Assembly: GCA_012510865.1 (NCBI GenBank) | Contig: JAAZHF010000261.1 | Coordinates: 1 to 25,462, forward strand | Length of the DNA stretch: 25,462 nucleotides | Reading direction: 5' to 3' | From: Gammaproteobacteria bacterium | GTDB taxonomy: Bacteria; Pseudomonadota; Gammaproteobacteria; Xanthomonadales; Xanthomonadaceae | In this document: in pieces, positions 16,502 to 24,986 of the stretch | Layout of the letters: the number at the start of each line of letters is the position of its first letter | Numbering within the stretch: the stretch's first letter is position 1 | Notes under the pieces: model-generated | What the model was told of the DNA's origin: nothing | The model's database searches: none | Seen by the model: only the letters and a program-made list of their open reading frames with translations | Position numbers and translations under genes: made by a program

Positions 16502-17791
16502 ATGCTCCGCCGCAATCCCGTCGCCAAGGCCCGCCCCGTGTTCAAGAGCATCGCCTTCGTCCTGCGCCTGGCCGCCGCCTGGTTCCTGGCGGTCCTGCTG
16601 GTGGCGATGATGTGGTCGGAGATCCCGCTGCTCGGGCGCCTGGAGTGGCCGATCGTCCTGCTCGGCATGGCGACCATGGCGCTGGTCGTCGCGGGGGCGA
16701 TCTCCCACCTCGGACGCGTGCGTCTGATCGCGGGCCGGGTCGACAGGACCGTGCTGTCGAACCGCCAGCGCCGCCAGATCGAGATCCCGCTGGAGGCCGG
16801 CGAGGCCTTCGACCTGCTCGAGGCCGCGGTCCGCGAGCTGCCGGGCGTCACCGCGGTCGAAGCGGCCCGCGACAGCCTGCAGCTGCGCGCCAGGGTGGCG
16901 CGCCCCGATACCTGCGGCGAACACCCGCTCGGCCGCTGGAATCCGCTGCTGTGGTTCGGCATCCCGAGCAACCGGATCCAGGCCACGGTGACGCCCGGCG
17001 CGGACAGCGGCAGCGTCACCCTGATCTGCGAGCCGGAAACGCCGGCGTGGAGCGACTGGTTCCTGGTCGACGACGGCACCAACTACGAAAACGCCGAGGC
17101 CGTCAGTCGTGCGATCAGCCGGCGCGTGGCGGGACACCGGCGGGGCGAGAAGGCCGCCGCCGCGCAGACCGCGACCGAGAAGGAGCTGGCCGTGGCCCGG
17201 CTGAGCCTGCTGCACGCGCAGGTGGAGCCGCACTTCCTGTACAACACGCTCGCCAGCGCCCAGCTGCTGGCCGCGAGCGACCCGCCGCGCGCCGAGCGGA
17301 TGCTCGGCCACCTGATCCAGTACCTGCGCCACTCGCTTCCGCGCACCGGCGACGAACTCTCGAACCTGGGCGCCGAGCTCGAACGCGCGCTTGCCTACCT
17401 GGAGATCCTTCGGATCCGCATGGGCCCGCGCCTGTCGGTCCAGGTCGACGTGCCCGCGCCGCTGCGCGCCACACCGCTGCCGCCGATGATGCTGCAGACC
17501 CTGGTCGAGAACGCGATCAAGCACGGGCTCGAGCCGCGTACCGCCGGCGGCACGGTCTGGATCCGCGCGCGCCGAAGCGACGGCACGGTGGCGATCACGG
17601 TGGCCGACGACGGCGACGGCTTCAGCCCCAGGAACAGCGGGACCGGCGTCGGCCTCAGGAACGTGCGCGAGCGCCTGCGCCTGGTGTTCTCCGGCGAGGC
17701 GGCGCTGTCGGTCGTCGCCAACTTCCCCACCGGCGTGGCCGCCACGATCACCGTGCCGGCCGCGGACGAAGGAGTTCCCGGCCATGAATGA
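16502..17791 (+). CDS. LytS-type sensor histidine kinase with an unassigned cytosolic domain
   Basis: A 429-residue membrane kinase. Two N-terminal helices (AFVLRLAAAWFLAVLLVAMM and WPIVLLGMATMALVVAGAI) are followed by about 130 residues that match no sensor domain I know (about 80-205). Landmarks there are EIPLEAGEAFDLLEAAVREL, NPLLWFGIPSNRIQATV and WSDWFLVDDGTNYENAEAV. A helix rich in Ala and Glu then leads to the His_kinase core: LLHAQVEPHFLYNTLASAQL with His about residue 244, MLQTLVENAIKHGLEP (N box), VADDGDGFSP and GTGVGLRNVRERL (G boxes). Unlike AlgZ, all ATP-binding boxes are intact. It overlaps the response regulator gene by 8 bases, so they form a pair. Start uncertain: ATG 16502 is used, while GTG 16541 has AAGG about 8 bases upstream. 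It is divergent from the ABC1 gene. Confidence 0.87.
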   Translation: MLRRNPVAKARPVFKSIAFVLRLAAAWFLAVLLVAMMWSEIPLLGRLEWPIVLLGMATMALVVAGAISHLGRVRLIAGRVDRTVLSNRQRRQIEIPLEAGEAFDLLEAAVRELPGVTAVEAARDSLQLRARVARPDTCGEHPLGRWNPLLWFGIPSNRIQATVTPGADSGSVTLICEPETPAWSDWFLVDDGTNYENAEAVSRAISRRVAGHRRGEKAAAAQTATEKELAVARLSLLHAQVEPHFLYNTLASAQLLAASDPPRAERMLGHLIQYLRHSLPRTGDELSNLGAELERALAYLEILRIRMGPRLSVQVDVPAPLRATPLPPMMLQTLVENAIKHGLEPRTAGGTVWIRARRSDGTVAITVADDGDGFSPRNSGTGVGLRNVRERLRLVFSGEAALSVVANFPTGVAATITVPAADEGVPGHE

Positions 17792-18557
17792 CGGCGCCTG
17801 GACCTGCGTGGTCGCCGAAGACGCGGCGCTGCTGCGCCGCTCGCTGCTGGACCAGCTGCGGCGCGCCTGGCCGGAACTTCGCATCGTCGCCGAGTGCGAC
17901 GACGGTGCGAGCGCGCTGGAGGAGATCGCCGCGCTGCAGCCGCAGGTGGCCTTCCTCGACATCCGGATGCCCGGACTGAACGGCCTCGAGGTCGCGGCCG
18001 CCGCGGCCGAGGCCAGCCACGGTACGCGCATCGTGTTCGTCACCGCCTACGACCAGTACGCGATCGACGCCTTCGAGCGCGGCGCCGTCGATTACCTGCT
18101 CAAGCCCATTTCCCCGGGCCGGCTGGCGGCGACCGTGGAGCGCCTGAAGGCGCGCGGCGGCGGCGACGCGGCGGCGGTCGCGGCCCTGCTGGAACGCCTC
18201 GGGCCGTTGGGCCGACGCGAGGACGCGCCGCCGCCGCTGACCTGGATCACCGCGAGCGCCGGGCGCGAGACGCGCCTGATCCTGGTCGAGGACGTCGCCT
18301 ATTTCCGCGCCGACAACAAGTACACGACGGTGGTGACCGCCGAGGGCGAGGCGCTGCTGCGCACGCCGATCAAGGAACTCGTGGAGATGCTGGACCCGGC
18401 CATGTTCAAGCAGATCCACCGCTCGACGATCGTCAATCTCAAGGCGATCGCGGGGATCGTCCGCGACGACAGCGGCCGCGGCACCGTGCGGCTCAGGACG
18501 CGTCCGGAAACCCTGGCCGGCAGCCAGACCTTCATGCCCCTGTTCCGTCACATGTAG
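17784..18557 (+). CDS. LytTR-family response regulator
   Basis: A 257-residue DNA-binding response regulator. The receiver domain (about 8-122) has the acidic pocket at AED, phospho-acceptor D59 in VAFLDIRMPGLNGLEV, the switch Thr in IVFVTAYDQYAIDAF and the Lys in DYLLKPIS. A linker of Ala and Gly follows. The C-terminal LytTR domain (about 150-257) shows LILVEDVAYFRADNKYTTVV, LLRTPIKELVEML, FKQIHRSTIVNLKAI and a closing segment with LAGSQTFMPLF. GAAGGAG lies about 10 bases upstream of ATG 17784. It is co-transcribed with the LytS kinase that it overlaps. It is more like BtsR/YehT regulators than AlgR. The small gene 54 bases downstream may be a target or operon member, but no LytTR repeat site was recognised there. 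Confidence 0.92.
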   Translation: MNDGAWTCVVAEDAALLRRSLLDQLRRAWPELRIVAECDDGASALEEIAALQPQVAFLDIRMPGLNGLEVAAAAAEASHGTRIVFVTAYDQYAIDAFERGAVDYLLKPISPGRLAATVERLKARGGGDAAAVAALLERLGPLGRREDAPPPLTWITASAGRETRLILVEDVAYFRADNKYTTVVTAEGEALLRTPIKELVEMLDPAMFKQIHRSTIVNLKAIAGIVRDDSGRGTVRLRTRPETLAGSQTFMPLFRHM

Positions 18558-18611
18558 CACGCGCGCCGCATCCCGGATCGCGGAGTCGCATCGATCACAG
18601 CGAGGTGTCCC

Positions 18612-18998
18612 GTGAACAAGCCCATCGCCCTGGTGTACTTCATCCTGTCCCTGTTCGGCTTCGATGCCGGCGGGATGATCCTGGTCCACCGCATCGAGGA
18701 CGGGTCGGCGGCGGTCCACAGCCGGACGCGGGTCGAGGCCGGCGTCGCGCGCTTCGAATGCCTGCAGAGCGCGAGCGGCGAGTGCCATTACACGGTCTAT
18801 CCGCGCAGCCGTGCCTCCCGGGCCGATGGCGCCGAGGCCACCGGCTGCGGGGCCGCGCCGGCCGGCCGGAAGTTCAGCGTGGCGGCCGGGGACAGCCGGC
18901 AGATCACCGGGCTGGTCGACTTCGGGCTGTGCGTGAGCGCAGCAGGCGGCGCGCGCGGCACCGGCTGCCAGGCGTGCGCGGCGCTTGCAAGACGCTGA
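18612..18998 (+). CDS. Small membrane-anchored or secreted protein of unknown function
   Basis: A 128-residue protein starting at GTG, with GAGG 6 bases upstream. One hydrophobic stretch (IALVYFILSLFGFDAGGMIL) acts as a signal or anchor. The rest is polar and holds seven cysteines (FECLQ, GECHY, GCGAA, GLCVS, GCQACAA), consistent with a disulfide-rich domain outside the membrane. Segment EAGVARFECLQSASGECHYTV and the later KFSVAAGDSRQITGL look like conserved blocks of a hypothetical family in xanthomonads, from memory only. It follows the LytTR regulator by 54 bases and may share its transcript. Its TGA at 18996 is followed in the same frame by a COG4315-like domain without its own start, so a former fusion or readthrough is possible. 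No function is proposed. Confidence 0.65.
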   Translation: MNKPIALVYFILSLFGFDAGGMILVHRIEDGSAAVHSRTRVEAGVARFECLQSASGECHYTVYPRSRASRADGAEATGCGAAPAGRKFSVAAGDSRQITGLVDFGLCVSAAGGARGTGCQACAALARR

Positions 18999-19331
18999 GC
19001 CCGTTCACGCGTTTACGACGCGCCGACCGCGCGTGCGGCCTATGTCCTCGAAGGTAACACCGACGGCAGCAAGTGCGACGCGGCCTGCGAGGAAGTCTGG
19101 CCCCCGGTGCTCGCGCACGACAGCCAGCCGAGCGCCGGGCAGGGCGTGGAGCAGGCCCGCATCGGGACCCTCGAGCGCGACGGACGCAGCTACGCCACCT
19201 ACGGCGGCCAGCCCCTGTACCGCTACTCCGGCGATGCCGGCGCCGGACGCACGGCGGGCCACGGCGTGGTCGACCAGTGGGGCCGCTGGTCGCTGGTGGG
19301 CCTGGACGGCGCCGCGCAGCCCGGGCGCTAG
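18999..19331 (+). pseudogene. COG4315/PF03640-like secreted repeat domain lacking a start (truncated gene)
   Basis: The frame after the TGA at 18996 reads through 110 codons to TAG at 19329-19331. Its translation shows two repeats of the type found in COG4315 lipoproteins of unknown function. The first is AAYVLEGNTDGSKCDAACEEVWPPVLAH (the C..C..WPP motif, about 19035-19115). The second is RDGRSYATYGGQPLYRYSGD followed by GVVDQWGRWSLV. No ATG, GTG or TTG precedes the first repeat in this frame; the first start-like codon, GTG 19107, falls inside the domain after WPP. The usual signal peptide is missing. It is therefore either a 5'-truncated remnant or the tail of a fusion with the preceding gene, broken by TGA. 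A sequencing error upstream cannot be excluded. Its end overlaps the convergent small gene by 3 bases. Confidence 0.6.
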
Positions 19332-19567
19332 CCGCTTCCGTCCGGTCCCGCCGCGTCCGCTCCTTCGGCGCGCGGCGCCACCAGGCCGTGGATCCCATGG
19401 CGGACCGCCACGCGCTGCAGCAGGGCGTCGACCCACTCGCCGTCGCTGCCGCCCAGCCCTTCGAGGCCGGCGCTGTGCGAATCCCAGACCCTGCACAGTT
19501 CGTCCACGGCGATGGCCTTGCGCTGGCAGGCCGCCAGCGCGGCGTCCAGCGCATGCAGCCGGCTCAT
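19328..19567 (-). CDS. Small protein of unknown function (79 residues)
   Basis: The chosen ATG at 19567 is preceded by AAGGAG at a 7-base spacing, a strong ribosome site that supports a real gene; longer in-frame extensions are arginine-rich and lack this. The product begins MSRLHALDAALAACQRKAIA and contains VDELCRVWDSHSAGLEGLGG and EWVDALLQRVAVRHGIHGLV, so it is a mostly helical, cytosolic small protein with an acidic, Ala/Gly-rich tail. I recognise no family. It lies 38 bases after another small minus-strand gene and downstream of the broken otsA, probably in one transcript. Confidence 0.6.
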   Translation of the reverse strand: MSRLHALDAALAACQRKAIAVDELCRVWDSHSAGLEGLGGSDGEWVDALLQRVAVRHGIHGLVAPRAEGADAAGPDGSG

Positions 19568-19605
19568 CAGGTCGCTCCTTGCGCTGGCGCTGTCCACGGG
19601 CCCGT

Positions 19606-19857
19606 TCACTCGTCGTCCGACAGGCCGTCGCCGTCGGACTGCCCGAAGCGGTCGCTGGTGCCGTCGGGATCGTCCCTGCGCCACCGGCTGCGCTCGGACG
19701 CTTCGCGCTCGGCATTGGTCTGGCGCCGGGTGCTCTCGCCGCGGCCGCGTCCGGGAAGATCGCCGCGCCCGGGTCCGCGCTCGGCATAGCCACCGTCGCC
19801 GCCGGTGTTTCCGGGGCCTTCGTCTTCGGGACGGCCCCTGGGATCGCGCTCGCGCAT
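19606..19857 (-). CDS. Small, highly charged, probably disordered protein (83 residues)
   Basis: The ATG at 19857 follows an excellent purine-rich ribosome site (AGAGGAGAGG, ending 3 bases upstream). The product is almost free of hydrophobic residues, rich in Gly, Arg, Asp and Glu (GRPEDEGPGNTGGDGGYAER, then EREASERSRWRRDD), and ends DGLSDDE. No membrane segment, signal or fold is visible; it is likely an unfolded hydrophilic protein. It starts 43 bases after the otsA remnant and precedes the 79-residue gene, so the three could share one transcript. Next to a trehalose gene, a stress or desiccation role is a conceivable guess and nothing more. Extreme composition of GC-rich DNA could also give a false gene, but the ribosome site argues against that. 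Confidence 0.5.
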   Translation of the reverse strand: MRERDPRGRPEDEGPGNTGGDGGYAERGPGRGDLPGRGRGESTRRQTNAEREASERSRWRRDDPDGTSDRFGQSDGDGLSDDE

Positions 19858-19900
19858 GTGCCTCTCCTCTGCCTACGCCCGCAGGCTAGCCCCGCGGGCG

Positions 19901-20916
19901 TCAAGGACGGGTCGAGCCCGCGCCGCCCGCGCGATCCAGCGCCGAAAGGAACGTGGCCGCCCACCAGTGGAAGTCCTGGTCGCGCAGCGCGCCCAGGCAG
20001 GCCTCGTGCCGCTCCCGGCGCTCCGCGCGGTCCATCCGCAGTGCCGTGGCGATGGCATCGGCCACGCCGCCGATGTCGTGCGGGTTGACGAGCAGCGCGC
20101 CGCCGAGCTGTTCGGCCGCGCCGGCGAACCGCGACAGCAGCAGGACCCCGGGATCCTCCGGGTCCTGGGCGGCCACGTATTCCTTGGCGACCTGGTTCAT
20201 CCCGTCGCGCAGCGGCGTGACCAGCCCGATGCGCGCCGCCGAGTAGAAGCCGGCCACGACCTGGCGGCCGAAGTTGCGGTTCACGTAGCGGATCGGCGTC
20301 CACTGCGGATTGGCGTGTTCCCCGTTGATGTGGCCGGCGACGCGCTCGAGCTCCTGGCGCAGCGCGCGGTAGCTGCGCACCCCGGCGCGCGAGACCGGCG
20401 CCACCTGCAGCAGGGTGAGGCGGCCGGAATCCTCGGGGTAGCGCTTCAGGAACTCGCCGAAGGCCTGGAACTTCTCCATCAGCCCTTTCGAGTAGTCCAG
20501 CCTGTCGATGCCGATGGCAAGCGCGCTGCCGCCGAGGCTGTCGCGCAGCCCGCGCACGGCCGCCGCACCACTGGCGCGCCGCGCGGCCTGGGCGAACTCG
20601 TCGACGTCGATGCTGATCGGGAAGGCGCGCGTCCTCGGCCTGCGCGCCGCGGGTGCCGGCAGCTCGCCGCTGGCGGTCGCGTCGCGCAGGTAGGCGTCGA
20701 AGTTCTCCTGGTCGCGCCGGGTCTGGAAGCCGACCAGGTCGTAGGCGGCCATGGCGCCGAGCACGCTCGCGTGGTTGGGCAGGGCGCGCGCGATGTCCGG
20801 CGGCGGGAACGGCCCCCTTGCGAGCGCAGCGCGTCACCGAGTGCCACGACGAGCCCGCCGGCGCCGGCCTGTCCGGGGAGCGCGACGCGATTGGAAACGA
20901 TGATCAGGCGCGACAT
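19901..20916 (-). pseudogene. otsA: Trehalose-6-phosphate synthase with internal deletion and frameshift
   Basis: OtsA joins UDP-glucose and glucose 6-phosphate to trehalose 6-phosphate (GT20 family). The start at 20916 gives MSRLIIVSNRVALPG and GAGGLVVALGDALRSQGG, the normal first 35 residues. Near 20812-20830 this frame is lost, and the next frame resumes with PFPPPDIARALPNHASVLGA and YDLVGFQT, which equals E. coli OtsA from about residue 156. It then runs intact to the end: GIDRLDYSKGL, GRINGE-like GHINGEHANPQWTPIRYVN, GLVTPLRDGMNQVAKEYVAA, VNPHDIGGVADAI, with stop at 19901. About 118 residues, roughly 350 bases, are missing, including the glucose-phosphate tryptophans and the Asp and His that bind UDP-glucose. 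The gene as written cannot make a working enzyme. A true deletion or an assembly collapse are both possible. No otsB adjoins it. Confidence 0.85.
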
Positions 20917-21071
20917 CTTCGCTGGCGTGGTGGCGGACCCCGGAATCTAGCCACCGCCGCGTGACACGGCGTGAGGATGCGACGCTGCACGCGCGCTGCG
21001 ATTGCGCGATGCATGGGATCCGCTGCGTGCCGCGGCGGTCGTGCCGCGACGGCGGCGCGACCGTCGCGCGC

Positions 21072-21318
21072 TCAGCGCAAGCGGCTGCGCGTGCGCTGGC
21101 CGTCCCAGCCGTGGCGCGCGATCAGCAGGTCCTGGCCCGTGTTCATGCGGACGCTGACCGCGGTGGCGTCGCCAACGGTCTCGTGCTCGCGCGCCGCGCG
21201 CGACGCTGGCGGCGGCGATCGCCTCGATCTTGGTGGCGCGGATGTCCACCGCATTGCCGTGCGAACGCACGACCCAGCCCTCGATGACCGGTTCCACGGT
21301 CAGGATCGAACGTGCCAT
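21072..21318 (-). pseudogene. DUF2188-like small protein with a frameshift
   Basis: The ATG at 21318 has GGAGG 6 bases upstream and opens a good small gene: MARSILTVEPVIEGWVVRSH, then NAVDIRATKIEAIAAAS. This matches the pattern of DUF2188 proteins (GWxV...TKxEAIxAA). The frame then turns into arginine-rich nonsense. The neighbouring frame continues sensibly as ARAAREHETVGDATAVSVRM, NTGQDLLIARHGWDGQ, with stop TGA at 21072. The switch lies in the alternating CG tract around 21188-21205 and needs one base removed or two added. The joined product would be about 82 residues, normal for the family, whose function is unknown. Slippage in the CG repeat, real or a sequencing error, is the likely cause. 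It is the gene upstream of otsA on the same strand. Confidence 0.55.
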
Positions 21319-21387
21319 GGCTGTCCTCCAGCGCTCCGTGCCTGCTGACTGGAACGCAGGGGCCCGGGCGCTCCGGCCGCCGGGACG

Positions 21388-21417
21388 AAAAAAGGGGCCG
21401 CGATCGCTCGCGGCCCC
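21388..21417 (-). terminator. Intrinsic terminator of tRNA-Asn
   Basis: On the minus strand, a perfect 10-bp stem (GGGGCCGCGA-type; 21408-21417 with 21394-21403) with a 4-base loop is followed by six T residues. It begins 10 bases after the CCA end of tRNA-Asn, a textbook rho-independent terminator. Confidence 0.9.
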
Positions 21418-21427
21418 TGCAACTATC

Positions 21428-21504
21428 TGGCGCCCGAAGTTGGACTCGAACCAACGACCCCCTGATTAACAGTCAAGTGCTCTAACCGGCTGAGCTATTC
21501 GGGC
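21428..21504 (-). tRNA. tRNA-Asn (anticodon GTT)
   Basis: A 77-base tRNA including an encoded CCA (21428-21430). The acceptor stem GCCCGAA pairs with TTCGGGC, the D arm reads AGCTCAGCCGGTTAGAGC, the anticodon loop is CTGTTAA with GTT at 21468-21470, and the T arm holds GGTTCGAGTCC. Closely similar to bacterial tRNA-Asn. It has its own promoter (21515-21542) and terminator, and lies downstream of the fimT-like gene on the same strand. Confidence 0.97.
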
Positions 21505-21514
21505 GGGGACGGCC

Positions 21515-21542
21515 ATTTTAGTGCCTGCGGCGTCGCGGTCAA
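21515..21542 (-). promoter_or_regulatory. Sigma-70-type promoter of tRNA-Asn
   Basis: Read on the minus strand: -35 TTGACC (21537-21542), a 16-base spacer, -10 TAAAAT (21515-21520). The mature tRNA begins 10 bases further, leaving a leader of only a few bases. The -35 box overlaps the stop codon of the upstream fimT-like gene (21539-21541). Confidence 0.75.
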
Positions 21543-22081
21543 GGACGGATGCCGCCGAAGTCCGGGCATCGGGCCCGGCCGCGCCGGAGTTCGGTGCGGA
21601 CGCGACCGAGGCGGCTCACGACCACGCTGCCGCGCAGCCTGCGGCCCGCGCAGGCGTCGACGCTCAGGGCTTCGCGCCCGGTGACGCCATTGGGCTGGTA
21701 GCGCAGCGAGGGGCGCGTCGACCCCAGGCTGAACCGGGCCGCGGCCGCCTCGGGGCCGCGGACCTGCAGCACGTCCGCGGCTGCGTCCGGCCGGCCGTTG
21801 CCGGCGGGAGCGACGAACACCATCCAGCCGTGGCTCCAGTCCCGGCCCTGCACGCAGCCGCCCTGCGGGCCGCCGGGACACACCATGACCGGTTCGCGGC
21901 GCAGGATGGCGGCACTCCGCGCGGCGGCGAGGTCCTGCGCCACCAGGTGCAGCACGCCCGCCCGCCGCTGGCGCTCGAGCGTGCCCGCGAGCGCCGGCAG
22001 GCCCAGGGCCAGGGCCAGGGCGACGGCGGCGACCGTCGCCGCTGCTTCGATGGGCGTGAAGCCCGCGTGCCTGCCGTCCAT
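21539..22081 (-). CDS. fimT: Second FimT-like type IV minor pilin (GspH/FimT family) with GRxR motif
   Basis: A 180-residue prepilin. The very short leader MDGRHAG is followed by [20 protein letters not shown]: Gly -1, Phe +1, Glu +5. GGAG lies 6 bases upstream of the ATG at 22081. The body matches the GspH/FimT pattern and the other FimT-like gene at 13981-14508: [34 protein letters not shown] and [10 protein letters not shown], then the C-terminus [20 protein letters not shown] with GRxR and many arginines. The Pro after FT (FTPIE instead of FTLIE) and an unusually Ala-rich helix are atypical. Probable role is DNA binding by the competence pilus, as for FimT in other bacteria; pilus-tip priming is an alternative. 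It stands alone, divergent from uvrB. Confidence 0.8.
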   Translation of the reverse strand: MDGRHAGFTPIEAAATVAAVALALALGLPALAGTLERQRRAGVLHLVAQDLAAARSAAILRREPVMVCPGGPQGGCVQGRDWSHGWMVFVAPAGNGRPDAAADVLQVRGPEAAAARFSLGSTRPSLRYQPNGVTGREALSVDACAGRRLRGSVVVSRLGRVRTELRRGRARCPDFGGIRP

Positions 22082-22243
22082 GGCCGGCTCCCATGCGCAC
22101 CGCGCGGCGGGATGCCACCCGCCGGCGCCCGTGCCGGAACGCGAGCATCACGCAGCCGCAGCCCGCGCGCGATCGGGCGGATCCATCCGGCATCGCGGGG
22201 AAAGGCCGTGAAGGCGCGTCAGGATCGTTCCGGCCGGCCCTCC

Positions 22244-22249
22244 TACAAT
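22244..22249 (+). promoter_or_regulatory. Candidate -10 box for a leaderless uvrB transcript
   Basis: TACAAT ends 6 bases before the uvrB ATG at 22256, so transcription would start at or next to the ATG. No good -35 box and no Shine-Dalgarno sequence better than GGGCGG touching the ATG is seen. I found no LexA-type CTGT-N8-ACAG site in the 174-base gap to the divergent fimT-like gene. Confidence 0.35.
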
Positions 22250-22255
22250 GGGCGG

Positions 22256-24292
<2,037 letters not shown>

Positions 24293-24295
24293 GGC

Positions 24296-24325
24296 TTGCC
24301 GGCGGCGGGTGCCGCGGGCTAGAAT
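24296..24325 (+). promoter_or_regulatory. Candidate promoter of tRNA-Val
   Basis: -35 TTGCCG (24296-24301), an 18-base spacer and -10 TAGAAT (24320-24325). The mature tRNA starts at 24339, so the leader would be about 7 bases. It lies just after the uvrB stop. Confidence 0.55.
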
Positions 24326-24338
24326 TCGCCTCCCTTCG

Positions 24339-24413
24339 GGGCGGTTAGCTCAGCGGTAGAGCACTACCTTGACATGGTAGGGGTCGCAGGTTCGAACCCT
24401 GCACCGCCCACCA
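24339..24413 (+). tRNA. tRNA-Val (anticodon GAC)
   Basis: A 75-base tRNA with encoded CCA (24411-24413). Acceptor GGGCGGT pairs with ACCGCCC; the D arm reads AGCTCAGCGGTAGAGC; the anticodon stem CTACC/GGTAG encloses loop TTGACAT with GAC at 24371-24373; the T arm holds GGTTCGAACCC. It lies between uvrB and its own terminator. Confidence 0.97.
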
Positions 24414-24428
24414 CCTGCGTGGACAATG

Positions 24429-24453
24429 GCCCCCGCTGCGTCGGGGGCTTTTT
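24429..24453 (+). terminator. Intrinsic terminator of tRNA-Val
   Basis: Stem GCCCCCG (24429-24435) with CGGGGGC (24442-24448), a 6-base loop, then five T residues. It begins 16 bases after the tRNA CCA end and separates it from the convergent gene. Confidence 0.88.
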
Positions 24454-24473
24454 GTTGCGCGCGCGCCCGGCGC

Positions 24474-24986
24474 TCACATGATGTCCGGCGGCCCGACCTC
24501 GGCCGTCCCCACCTCGCGCACGAAGCACTCGAGGTAGGACTTCACGTCGGCGAGCCCGATGCCGTAGGGGTCGCCGGCGACGTACAGGGTCGCGTGCGGC
24601 ACGCCGGAGTCCAGCGCCACTCCACTCGTCCGCGCCAGCTCTTCGCGGAACGCGGCGAAGGCGGGTTCCTGCAGGTGCTCGATCACCGACCAGGCCTCCA
24701 GCGGCCCGTTCCATTCGTCCTTCGACTTGTGCAGCAGCGCGTAGCGCCGCGTGCCGCGTGGATGCCAGTCGTAGCCGCTGAACAGAGTGCGGACGCGCTC
24801 GTCCCCGAGCGCCCCGCGCAGGCGCGCGCCGGCCTGCCGGCCCAGCAGCGTCATGTGCACTTCGTGCTTGCGCTCGAGCACCCTGCCGTCGCTGCGCAGG
24901 CGCAGCGGCATCGCTGCCGGCAGGAAGACATGGATGTCGAGCGGCAGCGCCAGGCTGCCATCGTCGCGGAATCCGGGCCAGCGCAT
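24474..24986 (-). CDS. Protein of unknown function with two HxTL motifs (2H-phosphoesterase-like)
   Basis: A 170-residue, probably cytosolic protein. AAGGAGG lies 5 bases upstream of the ATG at 24986, which fixes the start. Two HxTL motifs, H44-M-T46-L in KHEVHMTLLG and H131-A-T133-L in GVPHATLYVAGD, lie about 87 residues apart. This arrangement is the hallmark of the 2H phosphoesterase superfamily (2'-5' RNA ligase/LigT, cyclic phosphodiesterases), in which the two histidines act on cyclic phosphates. The second motif lies in a strand-like setting as expected. Overall length fits that superfamily. Other conserved-looking parts are SGYDWHPRGTRRYALLHKSK and EWNGPLEAWSVIEHLQEPAF. The assignment rests on motif spacing alone, and substrate is unknown. 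It is convergent with tRNA-Val, whose terminator separates them. Confidence 0.7.
   Translation of the reverse strand: MRWPGFRDDGSLALPLDIHVFLPAAMPLRLRSDGRVLERKHEVHMTLLGRQAGARLRGALGDERVRTLFSGYDWHPRGTRRYALLHKSKDEWNGPLEAWSVIEHLQEPAFAAFREELARTSGVALDSGVPHATLYVAGDPYGIGLADVKSYLECFVREVGTAEVGPPDIM

Noticed and set aside
21230..21469. Plus-strand frame ending in a LDSNQRPPD-like peptide
   Set aside because: This peptide is the well-known false translation of a tRNA; it covers the tRNA-Asn gene and its terminator.
21521..22255. A 245-codon N-terminal extension of uvrB
   Set aside because: It lies over the fimT-like gene on the other strand; UvrB homology starts exactly at the ATG at 22256.
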